DNA of 57,992 nucleotides from Pseudomonadota bacterium (lineage in GTDB: Bacteria > Desulfobacterota > Desulfobacteria > Desulfobacterales > RPRI01): positions 1 through 57,992 of the forward strand of contig JAHIFE010000233.1 of assembly GCA_018901125.1 (NCBI GenBank), written 5' to 3'. Below, in pieces: positions 1 to 9,221 of the stretch. The position numbers were made by a program, and so were the translations under genes. The notes under the pieces were generated by a model. It was not told where the DNA came from, searched no databases, and was given only the letters and a program-made list of their open reading frames with translations. The first letter of the stretch is position 1. Each line of letters opens with the position of its first letter.

Positions 1-194
1 ATATATTTGCCATCCTCTTCCTTCTCAAGGCGGTTCATTATTTTAAGAAAATCAAGCTTTGCGAGCCTGCCCATAGGTAGAATTTCATCGGGCATAAGGC
101 CAAGTTTCTCTCTCCATTTTTCCGGCGATGGCATGTTGACTTCCGCTGCTTCGGAAATCTGCCAGTCAGCCATTTTTACCGCATCATAAGCCAT
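1..194 (-). CDS. fhs: Formate-tetrahydrofolate ligase, N-terminal part (cut by window edge)
   Basis: This is the first 64 codons of a leftward gene that runs off the left edge. The ATG at 194-192 follows an AAGGAG ribosome site. The translation opens [18 protein letters not shown] and continues through the [25 protein letters not shown] and GKYI stretches that mark the N-terminus of formyltetrahydrofolate synthetases. The ATP-binding loop would lie just beyond the edge. The family ligates formate to tetrahydrofolate in the methyl branch of the Wood-Ljungdahl pathway (or runs in reverse during acetate oxidation), in the cytoplasm. Its divergent position next to the acs genes fits this role. 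The assignment rests on the N-terminus alone. Confidence 0.75.
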   Translation of the reverse strand, partial: MAYDAVKMADWQISEAAEVNMPSPEKWREKLGLMPDEILPMGRLAKLDFLKIMNRLEKEEDGKY

Positions 195-300
195 CTTTTA
201 AATTCTCCTTAATTGTTAATAGTTTAAATGTACTGGAACTGATTCATCCTGTTCCTGCTATGTTGCCTGCTTATGCTTCAAATTAAATAAAATAACAATG

Positions 301-336
301 GATATCAATTACCAACACCTTCTATTGATATCAATA
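301..336. promoter_or_regulatory. Possible operator between fhs and acsV: spaced inverted repeat with palindrome
   Basis: The 566-bp divergent region 195-760 is very AT-rich. Its most regular structure is a perfect 14-bp palindrome, TATTGATATCAATA, at 323-336. An inverted partner, GATATCAAT, lies upstream at 301-309. Such dyads between divergent genes often bind dimeric regulators. No regulator gene is adjacent, and a chance dyad in AT-rich DNA is possible. I see nothing else convincing in the region; a 78-codon TTG-start frame at 481-717 (minus) has no supporting features. Confidence 0.3.
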
Positions 337-760
337 TTAAAGAATAATTTTTGATTTTAGTTGGTTGTATAATTTTACAACATACCCTGAAATACAAAAT
401 GTTTTTCAATTATCATGGACTATTTATGTTGGCAAGAATTATGTGTTTTAAATAATACAATCTATAAATATTCTATAAAATCAAATATTATGTTTTAAAA
501 TTTTTGAACAGGTTGACTTAAAATAAGATTCTGATATATATATTGCCGTTGTGTCTGATATTCTGAATATACGGAGCTTGAACGAAACATTAGCAGATTT
601 TTGCATTGCAAGTATTTTTCTAGCAGTTAAATCTGTTAAAAATATAGATTGTTTGTTTCGTTCAACCGTTTCCTTAAATCTTTGCATTAAAAAATCAGAA
701 TGATTTATCATAACCAAAGTGACTATTTATAAAACCGTCTAAAATTCTACAGGAAAATAT

Positions 761-2704
761 ATGTACCAGGTAATTTTTTATCCTCATAACATAACAATAT
801 CAGCAGAAGATGACGATAACCTCTTGAGGCTTGCTATGGATGCTGGTGTACACATCAATGCTTCATGCGGAGGTGAGGGAGTTTGCGGCAAGTGCCGGGT
901 TATGATCGAGGAAGGGGAAGTAGGAGGAGGAATTACTGAAAAGCTTAGTGATGATGACATCAAAAAAGGTTATCGTCAGGCCTGCATTTCAAAAATAAAA
1001 AGCTCTCTAAAGGTAAGGATTCCGGTTGAATCTTCCATAGATGCAAGCGTGCTGAATATGCAGCCCACTCCGAGATATACAGCCCGTATCAGGGAGATGG
1101 ATTTTGATGAACTCAAGGAAAAAGGATTGTTTATTCCGCCTGTTGAAAAAAGATATCTTGAACTTCCGGAACCAACTACCCAGGATAATCTTCCTGATGT
1201 TTCACGGCTGGTAAGCTATTTGAAAGCAAATTATGACGAACACCGTCTTGTCGTAGACTTACCGGTAATAAGAAAAATATCTGATATTTTAAGAAAAGGC
1301 AGTTTCAACATAACAACTACTCTGGCGCGTCCTGTTCATGCGGGCAGAAAGACCCATATCATTAATATAAAGGAGGGGGACACCACAAAGCAGAACTATG
1401 CCATTGCAATGGATATAGGAACTACTACAGTGTATGGCCAGCTGATTGATATGGTTAGCGGTGATGTGCTTGCCCAGCATGGAGATTTCAACGGCCAGAT
1501 CAGCTATGGGGAAGATGTTATAAGCAGGATTGTCTATTCCGAAAAACCAGGCGGACTGGAAAAGCTGCACGATGTAATTATTAAAACCATAAACTTGGTT
1601 ATAAAAAAAATAATAAAAAGGGCTGGCATTGACCCTGACGAAATTTCGGCAATAACCTTTGCAGGAAATACAACAATGACCCAGCTTCTGCTCAAAGTTA
1701 ATGCACGTTATATTCGCCGGTCGCCTTATGTTCCTGCAGCTACGCTTTATCCGCCGATAAAAGCCGCTTTTCTGGGAATTGAACTTGGCGATCATGTGAA
1801 TGCTCTCGTTTATCCGCAAATTTCGAGTTATGTTGGCGGGGATATTGTAGCAGGAGTTATGGGCTCCGGAATGTATCGTTCGGAAGAACTTACACTTTAC
1901 ATGGATATAGGAACAAATGCAGAAATAGTGATCGGCAACAAAGACTGGCTTGCATGCGCCGCCTGTTCGGCAGGTCCTGCATTTGAGGGAGGCGGAGTTA
2001 AGTTTGGAATGCGTGCCACAAAAGGGGCTATTGAGGATTTTTCAATAGATCCTATAACATTTGAACCTATGAATATAACTATCGGCAATGTAAGTCCCAA
2101 AGGAATATGCGGCTCCGGTCTTATAATAATGGTTGCGTCTTTGTTTGAGACAGGAGTTATAAATAATCTTGGAAAATTTAACAGGGATCTTAACACTCCC
2201 CGAATTCGTGATACGGACGGAGTTTATGAATATGTGCTTGCATGGGCTAATGAAACACAGATTGACAGGGATATAGTTCTCACTGAACCGGATATTGATA
2301 ATCTTATACGTGCAAAAGGCGCCATATATAGCGGCTGCATGACGCTTCTTGAGGAAGTCGGTCTTACGGTAAACGATCTTCAGCGCATTATTCTAGCAGG
2401 AGGGTTCGGAAGTTATGTTGATCTTGAAAAATCCATAACTATCGGATTGCTGCCGGAAATAGATCTTGAAAAGATTACATTTATTGGAAATGGTTCATTG
2501 CTTGGAGCAAAAATGAGCTGCCTTACAAACCGCGTGAGAAGGGATGTGGTTGAAGTTACTAAGAAAATGACAAATTTTGAACTTTCTGAAACGGCATCTT
2601 ATATGGATAATTATATTGCTGCTCTTTTTCTTCCACATACCGACTTGAACAAATTTCCTAAAGTTAAAGCACGTTTTGATGAAAGAATTAGAAATACCAG
2701 ATAG
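761..2704 (+). CDS. acsV: Corrinoid protein reductive activator, 2Fe-2S/ASKHA type (RACo-like)
   Basis: The 647-aa protein has two parts. The N-terminus is a plant-type 2Fe-2S ferredoxin domain with Cys36, Cys42, Cys45 and Cys75. From about residue 205 there is a large C-terminal ASKHA ATPase region with the phosphate-binding motifs AMDIGTTTVYGQL and MDIGTNAEIV and a late LAGGFGSYVDLEKS motif. This architecture belongs to the activators of corrinoid iron-sulfur protein, which use ATP to drive reduction of inactive Co(II) to Co(I). The gene is the first rightward gene of the acs cluster and is divergent from fhs. The start ATG follows CAGGAAA. RamA-type activators of methyltransferases share the fold, but the acs neighbourhood favours AcsV. 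Confidence 0.85.
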   Translation: MYQVIFYPHNITISAEDDDNLLRLAMDAGVHINASCGGEGVCGKCRVMIEEGEVGGGITEKLSDDDIKKGYRQACISKIKSSLKVRIPVESSIDASVLNMQPTPRYTARIREMDFDELKEKGLFIPPVEKRYLELPEPTTQDNLPDVSRLVSYLKANYDEHRLVVDLPVIRKISDILRKGSFNITTTLARPVHAGRKTHIINIKEGDTTKQNYAIAMDIGTTTVYGQLIDMVSGDVLAQHGDFNGQISYGEDVISRIVYSEKPGGLEKLHDVIIKTINLVIKKIIKRAGIDPDEISAITFAGNTTMTQLLLKVNARYIRRSPYVPAATLYPPIKAAFLGIELGDHVNALVYPQISSYVGGDIVAGVMGSGMYRSEELTLYMDIGTNAEIVIGNKDWLACAACSAGPAFEGGGVKFGMRATKGAIEDFSIDPITFEPMNITIGNVSPKGICGSGLIIMVASLFETGVINNLGKFNRDLNTPRIRDTDGVYEYVLAWANETQIDRDIVLTEPDIDNLIRAKGAIYSGCMTLLEEVGLTVNDLQRIILAGGFGSYVDLEKSITIGLLPEIDLEKITFIGNGSLLGAKMSCLTNRVRRDVVEVTKKMTNFELSETASYMDNYIAALFLPHTDLNKFPKVKARFDERIRNTR

Positions 2705-3216
2705 TTTTTTGTTTTCTCATATAGATCGCAGTTTTCAATAAACTCAGGTTCGTTGCTTATGGTTTTAGTGTAACATCAAATCAATTTAATAATTTTAATG
2801 GTTGTTAATTATTGACAAACTTAAAATCTCAATATATGGCAATCGTATAGAATTTTATATTTGATAATACTACATAAATTTTATTTTCATCTAATCGGCT
2901 AAAACAGGTTTATTGTTTGTAATAATATGGTTTTATTTTGAGATATTTATTATACGCACTTGTTGTATGAAGCTTAAAAAAGTTAACAGGCGGGCTTTAA
3001 AGGCGGTGTTTAATACCGTTCTTTTTTTTATGCTCACAGTAATAAATCTACCGAGGTAGATAATTTATAATAAAATATAAACGTAATGAAAGGGGGGTTG
3101 ATTTTTATTTTTTAAGGCAGAGGTTGTTTTTTTTACCCATAAAATTATTTGTTAATCCTGTAATGTTTATTGATATGCAATACAGTTGGTTAGCTTTTCG
3201 TTAAAAGGAGGTTGCT
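2705..3216 (+). other. 512-bp AT-rich leader before acsD, with a weak terminator-like hairpin
   Basis: No credible gene lies here. Near 3003-3030 a short stem (CGGT, seven-base loop, ACCG, extendable by wobble pairs) is followed by a run of T residues. This could be a weak intrinsic terminator for acsV or an attenuator for acsD. The region is long for an intra-cluster gap, so acsD probably has its own promoter here. A strong AAGGAGG ribosome site at 3205-3211 closes the region. Confidence 0.35.
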
Positions 3217-4761
3217 TTGGGTTTTGAAATATATAAAGAATCTTATTCCGGCAGTATAAAGGGCATTACATTAGGAAAAGGTAAGAGTGCCGTTACTGTT
3301 GGTGGTGAGACATGTTATCCTTTCTATGTTTTTGAAGGAAGCATGCCGAATAAACCCAGGATTGCAATGGAAATCTGGGACACTGAACCGGAAGACTGGC
3401 CGGAATCAGTGCTATGCTATTTTAAGGATGTGGTTTCCGATCCTGTAGCCTGGGCCAAAAAGAGTGTTGATGAATATGGCGCTGAAATGATCGTTCTTCA
3501 GTTAAAGAGCGCTGATCCTAACGGCAAAGATGCATCACCTGAAGAAATTGCTGCAACAGTTAAGAAAGTTAGTGCGGCGGTTAAAGTTCCTCTGATTGTC
3601 TGGGGATGTGCCAACGCCCAGAAAGACGAGGCAGTATTAAAGAAAGTTGCTGAAGAATGCCAAGGCGAAAATCTTACTATAGGGCCGGTTGAAGATAAGA
3701 ACCACAAGGGGATAGGCGCAAGTGCCATGGGATATGGTCATACGCTTATTTCATCGTCACCTATAGACGTTAACCTTGCAAAGCAGATAAATATTCTTCT
3801 TGAAAATCTGGGTGTTTCAACTGAGAAAATCATTGTTGATCCCACAACAGGCGGTCTCGGATATGGTATGGAATATTCCTATTCCGTAATGGAACGTTTG
3901 AGAATGGCAGCCCTTGCTCAAGGCGATGACAAGCTGCAGTATCCTTTGATCAATAATCTCGGAAACGAGGTCTGGAAATGCAAAGAAGCAAAACAGACGG
4001 AAAAAGAAGCTCCCGCTCTTGGCGATCCTGAAAAACGTGGCATTCTCATGGAAGCCGTTGGTGCGGTAAGTTATCTTTTGGCAGGTTCGGATATACTGAT
4101 TATGAGGCATCCTGAAGCTATTCGTATGGTCAAGTCTTTTATAGATTGTCTGGCGGATGGTGGTTCGCTGCAGAAGGTTGAGCCTATTAAGAAGAAATTA
4201 GACGATGTCGCTATTGATTACAAGGCGTTATCACCTCAACCGAATCTTACGATAGAAGAAGAAAAAGCTAAAAAAGCTGAAGCTCCTAAAGCAGCAGCAA
4301 AACCGGCTGCACCAAAGGCCGAAGCAAAAGCTGCTCCTAAAGCAGAGCCGAAGGCTGCTGCACCAGCTGCTCCTAAACAGGATGCGAAAACTAAAGAAGC
4401 GGATGCAGAAGCTGCTGCTAAAGCAAAGGCTGAAGCCGAAGCAAAAGTAAAAGCGGATGCGGATGCTAAAGCACAAGTTGAGGCTAAAGCTAAAGCGGAT
4501 GCGGATGCTAAAGCAAAAGCTGACGCAGAAGCGAAAGTAAAAGCTGAAGCTGCTGAAAAGGCAAAAGCTGAAGAGCAGGCAAGAGCGAAAAAAGAAGCCG
4601 AAGAAGAAGCCATAAGAGAAAAGAGAGCGAAAGAACGCGAAGAGCGAGTTACAGCAAAGAAAGCGGCTACCGGTACAGTAACAATGACGCCTGCTGCCGA
4701 GCAAAAATCAGCGACTGACAAGATGCTTGAAAGGCTGAACAAAATACACAAAAGAATTTAA
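3217..4761 (+). CDS. acsD: Corrinoid iron-sulfur protein small subunit (CODH/ACS delta) with long charged tail
   Basis: Residues 1 to about 345 match the small subunit of the corrinoid iron-sulfur protein (CdhD/AcsD, a TIM-barrel fold). Recognisable segments are EIWDTEPEDWP, VWGCANAQKDE, DPTTGGLGYGMEYSYSVMERLR and GSDILIMRHPEAI. The protein partners AcsC to carry the methyl group from methyl-tetrahydrofolate to acetyl-CoA synthase. Residues about 345-490 form an Ala/Lys/Glu/Asp-rich low-complexity tail, and the last 35 residues look ordered (TDKMLERLNKIHKRI). Bacterial AcsD proteins are usually near 310-330 aa as I recall, so this 514-aa form is extended. The TTG start at 3217 sits five bases after AAGGAGG and begins directly with the family N-terminus. 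A 90-bp gap leads to acsA. Confidence 0.88.
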   Translation: MGFEIYKESYSGSIKGITLGKGKSAVTVGGETCYPFYVFEGSMPNKPRIAMEIWDTEPEDWPESVLCYFKDVVSDPVAWAKKSVDEYGAEMIVLQLKSADPNGKDASPEEIAATVKKVSAAVKVPLIVWGCANAQKDEAVLKKVAEECQGENLTIGPVEDKNHKGIGASAMGYGHTLISSSPIDVNLAKQINILLENLGVSTEKIIVDPTTGGLGYGMEYSYSVMERLRMAALAQGDDKLQYPLINNLGNEVWKCKEAKQTEKEAPALGDPEKRGILMEAVGAVSYLLAGSDILIMRHPEAIRMVKSFIDCLADGGSLQKVEPIKKKLDDVAIDYKALSPQPNLTIEEEKAKKAEAPKAAAKPAAPKAEAKAAPKAEPKAAAPAAPKQDAKTKEADAEAAAKAKAEAEAKVKADADAKAQVEAKAKADADAKAKADAEAKVKAEAAEKAKAEEQARAKKEAEEEAIREKRAKEREERVTAKKAATGTVTMTPAAEQKSATDKMLERLNKIHKRI

Positions 4762-4851
4762 TTAAGTTATAGCGGCCGGTGTTTGTTGCCTTATTCTTTT
4801 ATCAGAAACGGTAATAGCGCCGGAACAACTAAATATGAGGAGGAACCTCTA

Positions 4852-6891
4852 ATGTCAGAAGAAACAAAAGAAAAAGTCGTTAAGGCCCCAAAGGAGAAAA
4901 AGCTGGCCGATCCTGTTGCGGCATCCATGGACCTTGCGACCCAAATAATGATAAAACGTGCCCAGGAACTGGGCGTTGAAACGGTTTTCGACAGGGCTGA
5001 AAGCATGAAACCCTGTAATATAGGAATTCAGGGCACCTGCTGTAAAAACTGCGCCATGGGTCCTTGCCGCCTGCCCCTTGGTAAATCGGGAATTGAAGGC
5101 GAAGATGACAGAAAGGGTCTTTGCGGCGCAACAGCAAATACAATTGCAGCAAGAAATTTTGCAAGAATGGTAGCTGCAGGAGCTTCCGCACACTCTGACC
5201 ATGGACGTGGTGTTGCTGAAGTTTTCATGTCAGTAGCCCGTAAAGAAACTAAAGATTATAAAATCAAAGATCCTCAGAAGCTGATAGCAATTGCGCCTCA
5301 TTATGGAGTTGAAACAAAAGTTACAGTTGACGGTGTGGAAGTTGACCGTGACCTTGATGAAATAGCTCTTGAAGTTGCCGAAAAAGCTCTGAATGAATGG
5401 GGCAAATCGGAAGGTGAGCTTCTTTATTTAAAAAGAGCTCCTGAGCCTTTATATGAAAGATGGAAAAAACTGGGGGTTCTTCCAAGAAATATCGACAGAG
5501 AAACTGTTGAGATCATGCACAGGACTCACATGGGAGTCGACCAGGATTACAAGAACATTGTAAAACAGTGCACAAGAGCTTCATTGGCAGACGGATGGGG
5601 CGGTTCAATGATAGCAACCGATCTGCAGGATGTTATGTTCGGTACGCCTTCTCCGCTCCAGTCAGAGGCTAACCTTGGCATAATGAAGCAGGATCACGTC
5701 AATATTATAATTCACGGACACGAGCCTATACTCTCAGAAATGATAGTTGCAGCTTCACAGTCAAAAGAAATGATCGACCATGCCAAATCGGTTGGTGCAA
5801 AAGGGATTCAGCTTGGCGGAATCTGCTGTACCGGAAATGAAATTCTTCAGCGTCACGGCGTGCCGCCCGCAGGAACATTTCTGCAGCAGGAACTTGCTAT
5901 CATAACCGGTGCATGTGAGGCTATGGTCGTTGATGTTCAGTGCGTTTTCCAGAACCTTGCCAATGTTGCAAAATGTTTCCATACAAAACTGATTACAACA
6001 CATCCCATTGCAAAGATGGAACAGGATAATGTAATTCATATCGAATTTGACGAACATCACGCAATGGATGACGCGAAGCGCATTGTAAGAATGTCTATAG
6101 ATAACTTCAAGAACAGAAGGGCTGAAGTTATGATCCCACGCCAGAAAGCTACTCAGATAGCTGGTTTCAGCGTTGAGTCAATTAAGTATCAACTTGGCGG
6201 TACGTTCCGCGGCGATTATTATACTTTAAATGACAATATAATTAACGGACGTATCCGCGGCGTTGCAGGTGTTGTAGGATGTAACAATGCAAGAACCCGC
6301 CATAACGAGGCTCATATTACTATCGTTAAAGAGCTTATCAAAAATGACGTAATTGTTCTTACAACAGGTTGTAACGGAATAGCTTGCGCCATGGAAGGTC
6401 TTTTAACTCCTGAAACTGCTGCGGTTTTTTGCGGACCCGGACTTGCCGAAGTTTGTGAAACCGTTGGTATTCCACCTGTTTTGCATATGGGTTCATGTGT
6501 TGACAACAGCCGTCTGTTGCTGGCCGCCACCGAAGTGGTTAAGGCGGGCGGTCTCGGGAAAGACATCTGTGATTTGCCCTTAGCCGGAAGCGCTCCCGAA
6601 TGGATGAGTGAAAAAGCCATCAGTATTGGCCAGTATTTTGTTGCCTCCGGAGTATATACCGTATTTGGTGTACATCTGCCTATGAGCGGTGCGCCGGTTT
6701 TCCAGGATTATATGTTTAAGGATCTTGAGAAGATTTACGGCGGAATGTGGGATTGTGAAGCTGATCCTATCAAACATGCTCACATGATGATTGCCCATAT
6801 AGATAAGAAGCGCAAGGCTCTCGGTATAGACAAGGCAAGAGACAGAGTGCTCATGGATATGGCTGACCGTATGAAACTGGAAGCAGTATAA
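4852..6891 (+). CDS. acsA: Ni-dependent carbon monoxide dehydrogenase catalytic subunit
   Basis: The enzyme interconverts CO2 and CO, which passes to acetyl-CoA synthase. I chose the ATG at 4852, which follows GAGGAGG, giving 679 aa. An upstream in-frame start at 4783 would add 23 residues without a ribosome site. The N-terminus holds the cysteine set for the D- and B-clusters: Cys55, Cys63, Cys64, Cys67, Cys72 (CCKNCAMGPCRL) and Cys91. Further on are QLGGICCTGNEIL, VVGCNNART, LTTGCNGIACAMEG and LHMGSCVDNSR, typical ligands and surroundings of the Ni-Fe-S C-cluster. Length and motifs are complete. Its place between acsD and acsB identifies it as the CODH of the CODH/ACS complex, rather than a stand-alone CooS. 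Confidence 0.95.
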   Translation: MSEETKEKVVKAPKEKKLADPVAASMDLATQIMIKRAQELGVETVFDRAESMKPCNIGIQGTCCKNCAMGPCRLPLGKSGIEGEDDRKGLCGATANTIAARNFARMVAAGASAHSDHGRGVAEVFMSVARKETKDYKIKDPQKLIAIAPHYGVETKVTVDGVEVDRDLDEIALEVAEKALNEWGKSEGELLYLKRAPEPLYERWKKLGVLPRNIDRETVEIMHRTHMGVDQDYKNIVKQCTRASLADGWGGSMIATDLQDVMFGTPSPLQSEANLGIMKQDHVNIIIHGHEPILSEMIVAASQSKEMIDHAKSVGAKGIQLGGICCTGNEILQRHGVPPAGTFLQQELAIITGACEAMVVDVQCVFQNLANVAKCFHTKLITTHPIAKMEQDNVIHIEFDEHHAMDDAKRIVRMSIDNFKNRRAEVMIPRQKATQIAGFSVESIKYQLGGTFRGDYYTLNDNIINGRIRGVAGVVGCNNARTRHNEAHITIVKELIKNDVIVLTTGCNGIACAMEGLLTPETAAVFCGPGLAEVCETVGIPPVLHMGSCVDNSRLLLAATEVVKAGGLGKDICDLPLAGSAPEWMSEKAISIGQYFVASGVYTVFGVHLPMSGAPVFQDYMFKDLEKIYGGMWDCEADPIKHAHMMIAHIDKKRKALGIDKARDRVLMDMADRMKLEAV

Positions 6892-6952
6892 TTGCGGCAT
6901 GTTTGTATATTTAATACATAGATTTGAATAATCCTCAACGAAGGAGGAACAT

Positions 6953-9166
6953 ATGTCAAGATTAGTAGCATTTGCCGCCATTCAGGGCGGGTATAATATA
7001 GTATCAAAGGTAGAAGGGATGTACAAAAAAGCCCTTGCAACCTACAATGCCGACACTAAGGTCGGTTTTCCGAATACGGCTTATTACCTTCCGGTAATAT
7101 ATTCTCTTCTGGGCATGAAAGTTGAAACCCTTGAAGACATGAAAAAACCCTTGGATTTTGCAAGAGGGCTTCTTCCTCCCCATGTAAAAGGAAGCCATCA
7201 TCTTCCCTATCTTGGGCCTCTTCTTGATGCAGGTATGGCGGCTTTGTTTGCCTTCGAAATTCAGGAAGCAATCAGATATTTAAATGAACCCGATTTTTAC
7301 CTTCATTCCGAAGATATTGATCAGGATGCTGGAAAAATATGGCTGGGAGCGGCAGATGACACCGTTTTCAGAAAAAGAGGTGTAGAGTTTGTTGATGGTT
7401 CTGCGCCAGGATTTGCAGCAATTGTTGGTGCTGCGCCAAATCCTGAAATTGCAAAATTAATTGTTGAAGAATACCAGAAAAGAAGTCTTTATATTTTCCT
7501 TGCTGCAAACCAGAACGGAACAACGGTAGCAGAACAGCTTCTTGAAGCCGGCGTACAGATAGGCTGGAATACGAGAATAGTTCCTTTCGGTCCCGATATC
7601 TCTTCAGCCATATTTGCACTTGGTTTTGCAAACAGGGCTGCTATGGCATTTGGCGGTATCAAGCCTGGTGATTACAAACGCATGCTTCTTTATAACAAGG
7701 ATCGTGTTTTTGCTTTCGTTAACGCTCTTGGCGAAGTCAATGCTGAATGGGCTGCAGCTGCGGCAGGTTGTGTAAACTGGGGTTTCCCGACTCTTTCAGA
7801 TACTGACATACCTGAAATTCTTCCTACCGGTATATGTACATACGAGCATGTTGTGGCTAATGTACCTCACGATGAAATGGTGCAGAGATCCGTTGAGGTC
7901 AGGGGACTTAAGGTTACTGTTTCAAAAATTGATATTCCCTGCTCATTTGGCCCTGCTTATGAAGGCGAGCGTGTCAGAGGTGCCGATCTTTACTGCCAGA
8001 TGGGCGGTGGCAAGAGCACGGCAACTGAGCTTGTCAAGATGGCGGAAATGAATGAAATAGAAGACGGCAAGGTAGAAGTTATCGGGCCTGACATCAAAGA
8101 TATAAAGCCGGGCACATCATTTTCTCTCGGGATTTATGTTCAGATTGCAGGGCGTGAATTCCAGACCGATTTTGAGCCGATTTTAGAGCGCCAGATTCAT
8201 CACCTTGTAAACTACATTCAAAGCGTAATGCATATCGGACAAAGAGATATCGCATGGGTGCGTGTAAGCAAAGCCGCGGTAGAAAAGGGCTTTTCGTTAA
8301 AAGATATCGGTGTTGTGCTTCATGCCAAGTTCCATCAGGATTTCCAGAAAATAGTGGACAAGGTTCAGGTAACTCTCTACACGAAACAGGAAGATGTTGA
8401 TAAACTTACAAAACGTGCAAGAGAAGAATACAGAACCAGAGATGAACGCGTTGAAAAAATGACTGATGAATCGGTTGAAACATACTATTCATGCACACTT
8501 TGCCAGTCATTTGCTCCGAACCATGTTTGTACGGTAAGTCCTGAAAGAACAGGTCTTTGCGGAGCATATAACTGGATGGATTGCAAGGCTTCTTTTGAAA
8601 TAAATCCGACCGGTCCAAACCAGCCGATTGAAAAGGGAGAATGTCTTGATCCGGTTCTCGGACAGTGGAAAGGTGTTAATGATTTTATATTCAAGGCTTC
8701 AAGAGGAGCTGTTACACACTATAATTTTTATTCAATGATCAAAGATCCAATGACCACCTGTGGTTGCTGTGAAGCTATTGCCGCCACACTGCCTACCTGT
8801 AATGGTGTTATGACAGTTCATCGTGACTACAGTGGTGAAACTCCGTGTGGCATGAAGTTTACCACACTTGCAGGAGTTATGGGTGGAGGAGCATCTTCTC
8901 CGGGATTTGTGGGGCATTCAAAATTTAATATCACTCAGGGGAAATTTCTCAAAGGTGATGGTGGACTCTTAAGGATGGTATGGATGCCAAAGAGCCTGAA
9001 AGAAGAGATCAAAGACAGAATTATAAAAAGAGGAACAGCACTTGGATATCCCAACCTGTATGATATGATTGCCGATGAGACGGTTGGAATAACCGAAGAA
9101 GAAATTATGCCTTTCCTTCAGAAAGTTGGACATCCGGCTCTTACCATGCCTTCGCTGTTGGAGTAA
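6953..9166 (+). CDS. acsB: Acetyl-CoA synthase, CO-methylating (CODH/ACS alpha/beta)
   Basis: This enzyme condenses CO, a corrinoid-bound methyl group and CoA into acetyl-CoA, or cleaves acetyl-CoA in reverse. The 737-aa product has the full bacterial length, including the N-terminal CODH-contacting domain. The A-cluster ligands are visible: Cys514, Cys517, Cys526 and Cys536 (YSCTLCQSFAPNHVC...GLCGAYN), then Cys603-Gly604-Cys605, the Cys-Gly-Cys that binds the distal nickel. The C-terminus carries the conserved MGGGASSPGFVGHSKFN stretch. The start follows a GGAGG ribosome site, 61 bp after acsA. Nothing is missing or broken. Confidence 0.96.
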   Translation: MSRLVAFAAIQGGYNIVSKVEGMYKKALATYNADTKVGFPNTAYYLPVIYSLLGMKVETLEDMKKPLDFARGLLPPHVKGSHHLPYLGPLLDAGMAALFAFEIQEAIRYLNEPDFYLHSEDIDQDAGKIWLGAADDTVFRKRGVEFVDGSAPGFAAIVGAAPNPEIAKLIVEEYQKRSLYIFLAANQNGTTVAEQLLEAGVQIGWNTRIVPFGPDISSAIFALGFANRAAMAFGGIKPGDYKRMLLYNKDRVFAFVNALGEVNAEWAAAAAGCVNWGFPTLSDTDIPEILPTGICTYEHVVANVPHDEMVQRSVEVRGLKVTVSKIDIPCSFGPAYEGERVRGADLYCQMGGGKSTATELVKMAEMNEIEDGKVEVIGPDIKDIKPGTSFSLGIYVQIAGREFQTDFEPILERQIHHLVNYIQSVMHIGQRDIAWVRVSKAAVEKGFSLKDIGVVLHAKFHQDFQKIVDKVQVTLYTKQEDVDKLTKRAREEYRTRDERVEKMTDESVETYYSCTLCQSFAPNHVCTVSPERTGLCGAYNWMDCKASFEINPTGPNQPIEKGECLDPVLGQWKGVNDFIFKASRGAVTHYNFYSMIKDPMTTCGCCEAIAATLPTCNGVMTVHRDYSGETPCGMKFTTLAGVMGGGASSPGFVGHSKFNITQGKFLKGDGGLLRMVWMPKSLKEEIKDRIIKRGTALGYPNLYDMIADETVGITEEEIMPFLQKVGHPALTMPSLLE

Positions 9167-9221
9167 TAGAGAAAGTCGGTAAATAAGAATTTTTGTATTA
9201 AAATTAAATAAGGAGATAAAA

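Noticed and set aside
481-717. 78-codon frame on the minus strand with a TTG start in the fhs-acsV gap
   Set aside because: No ribosome site, AT-driven composition and no recognisable motif; probably chance.
4231-4751. Long antisense frames (Ser/Phe/Ala-rich) opposite the acsD tail
   Set aside because: They are mirror artefacts of the repetitive Ala/Lys codons on the coding strand.
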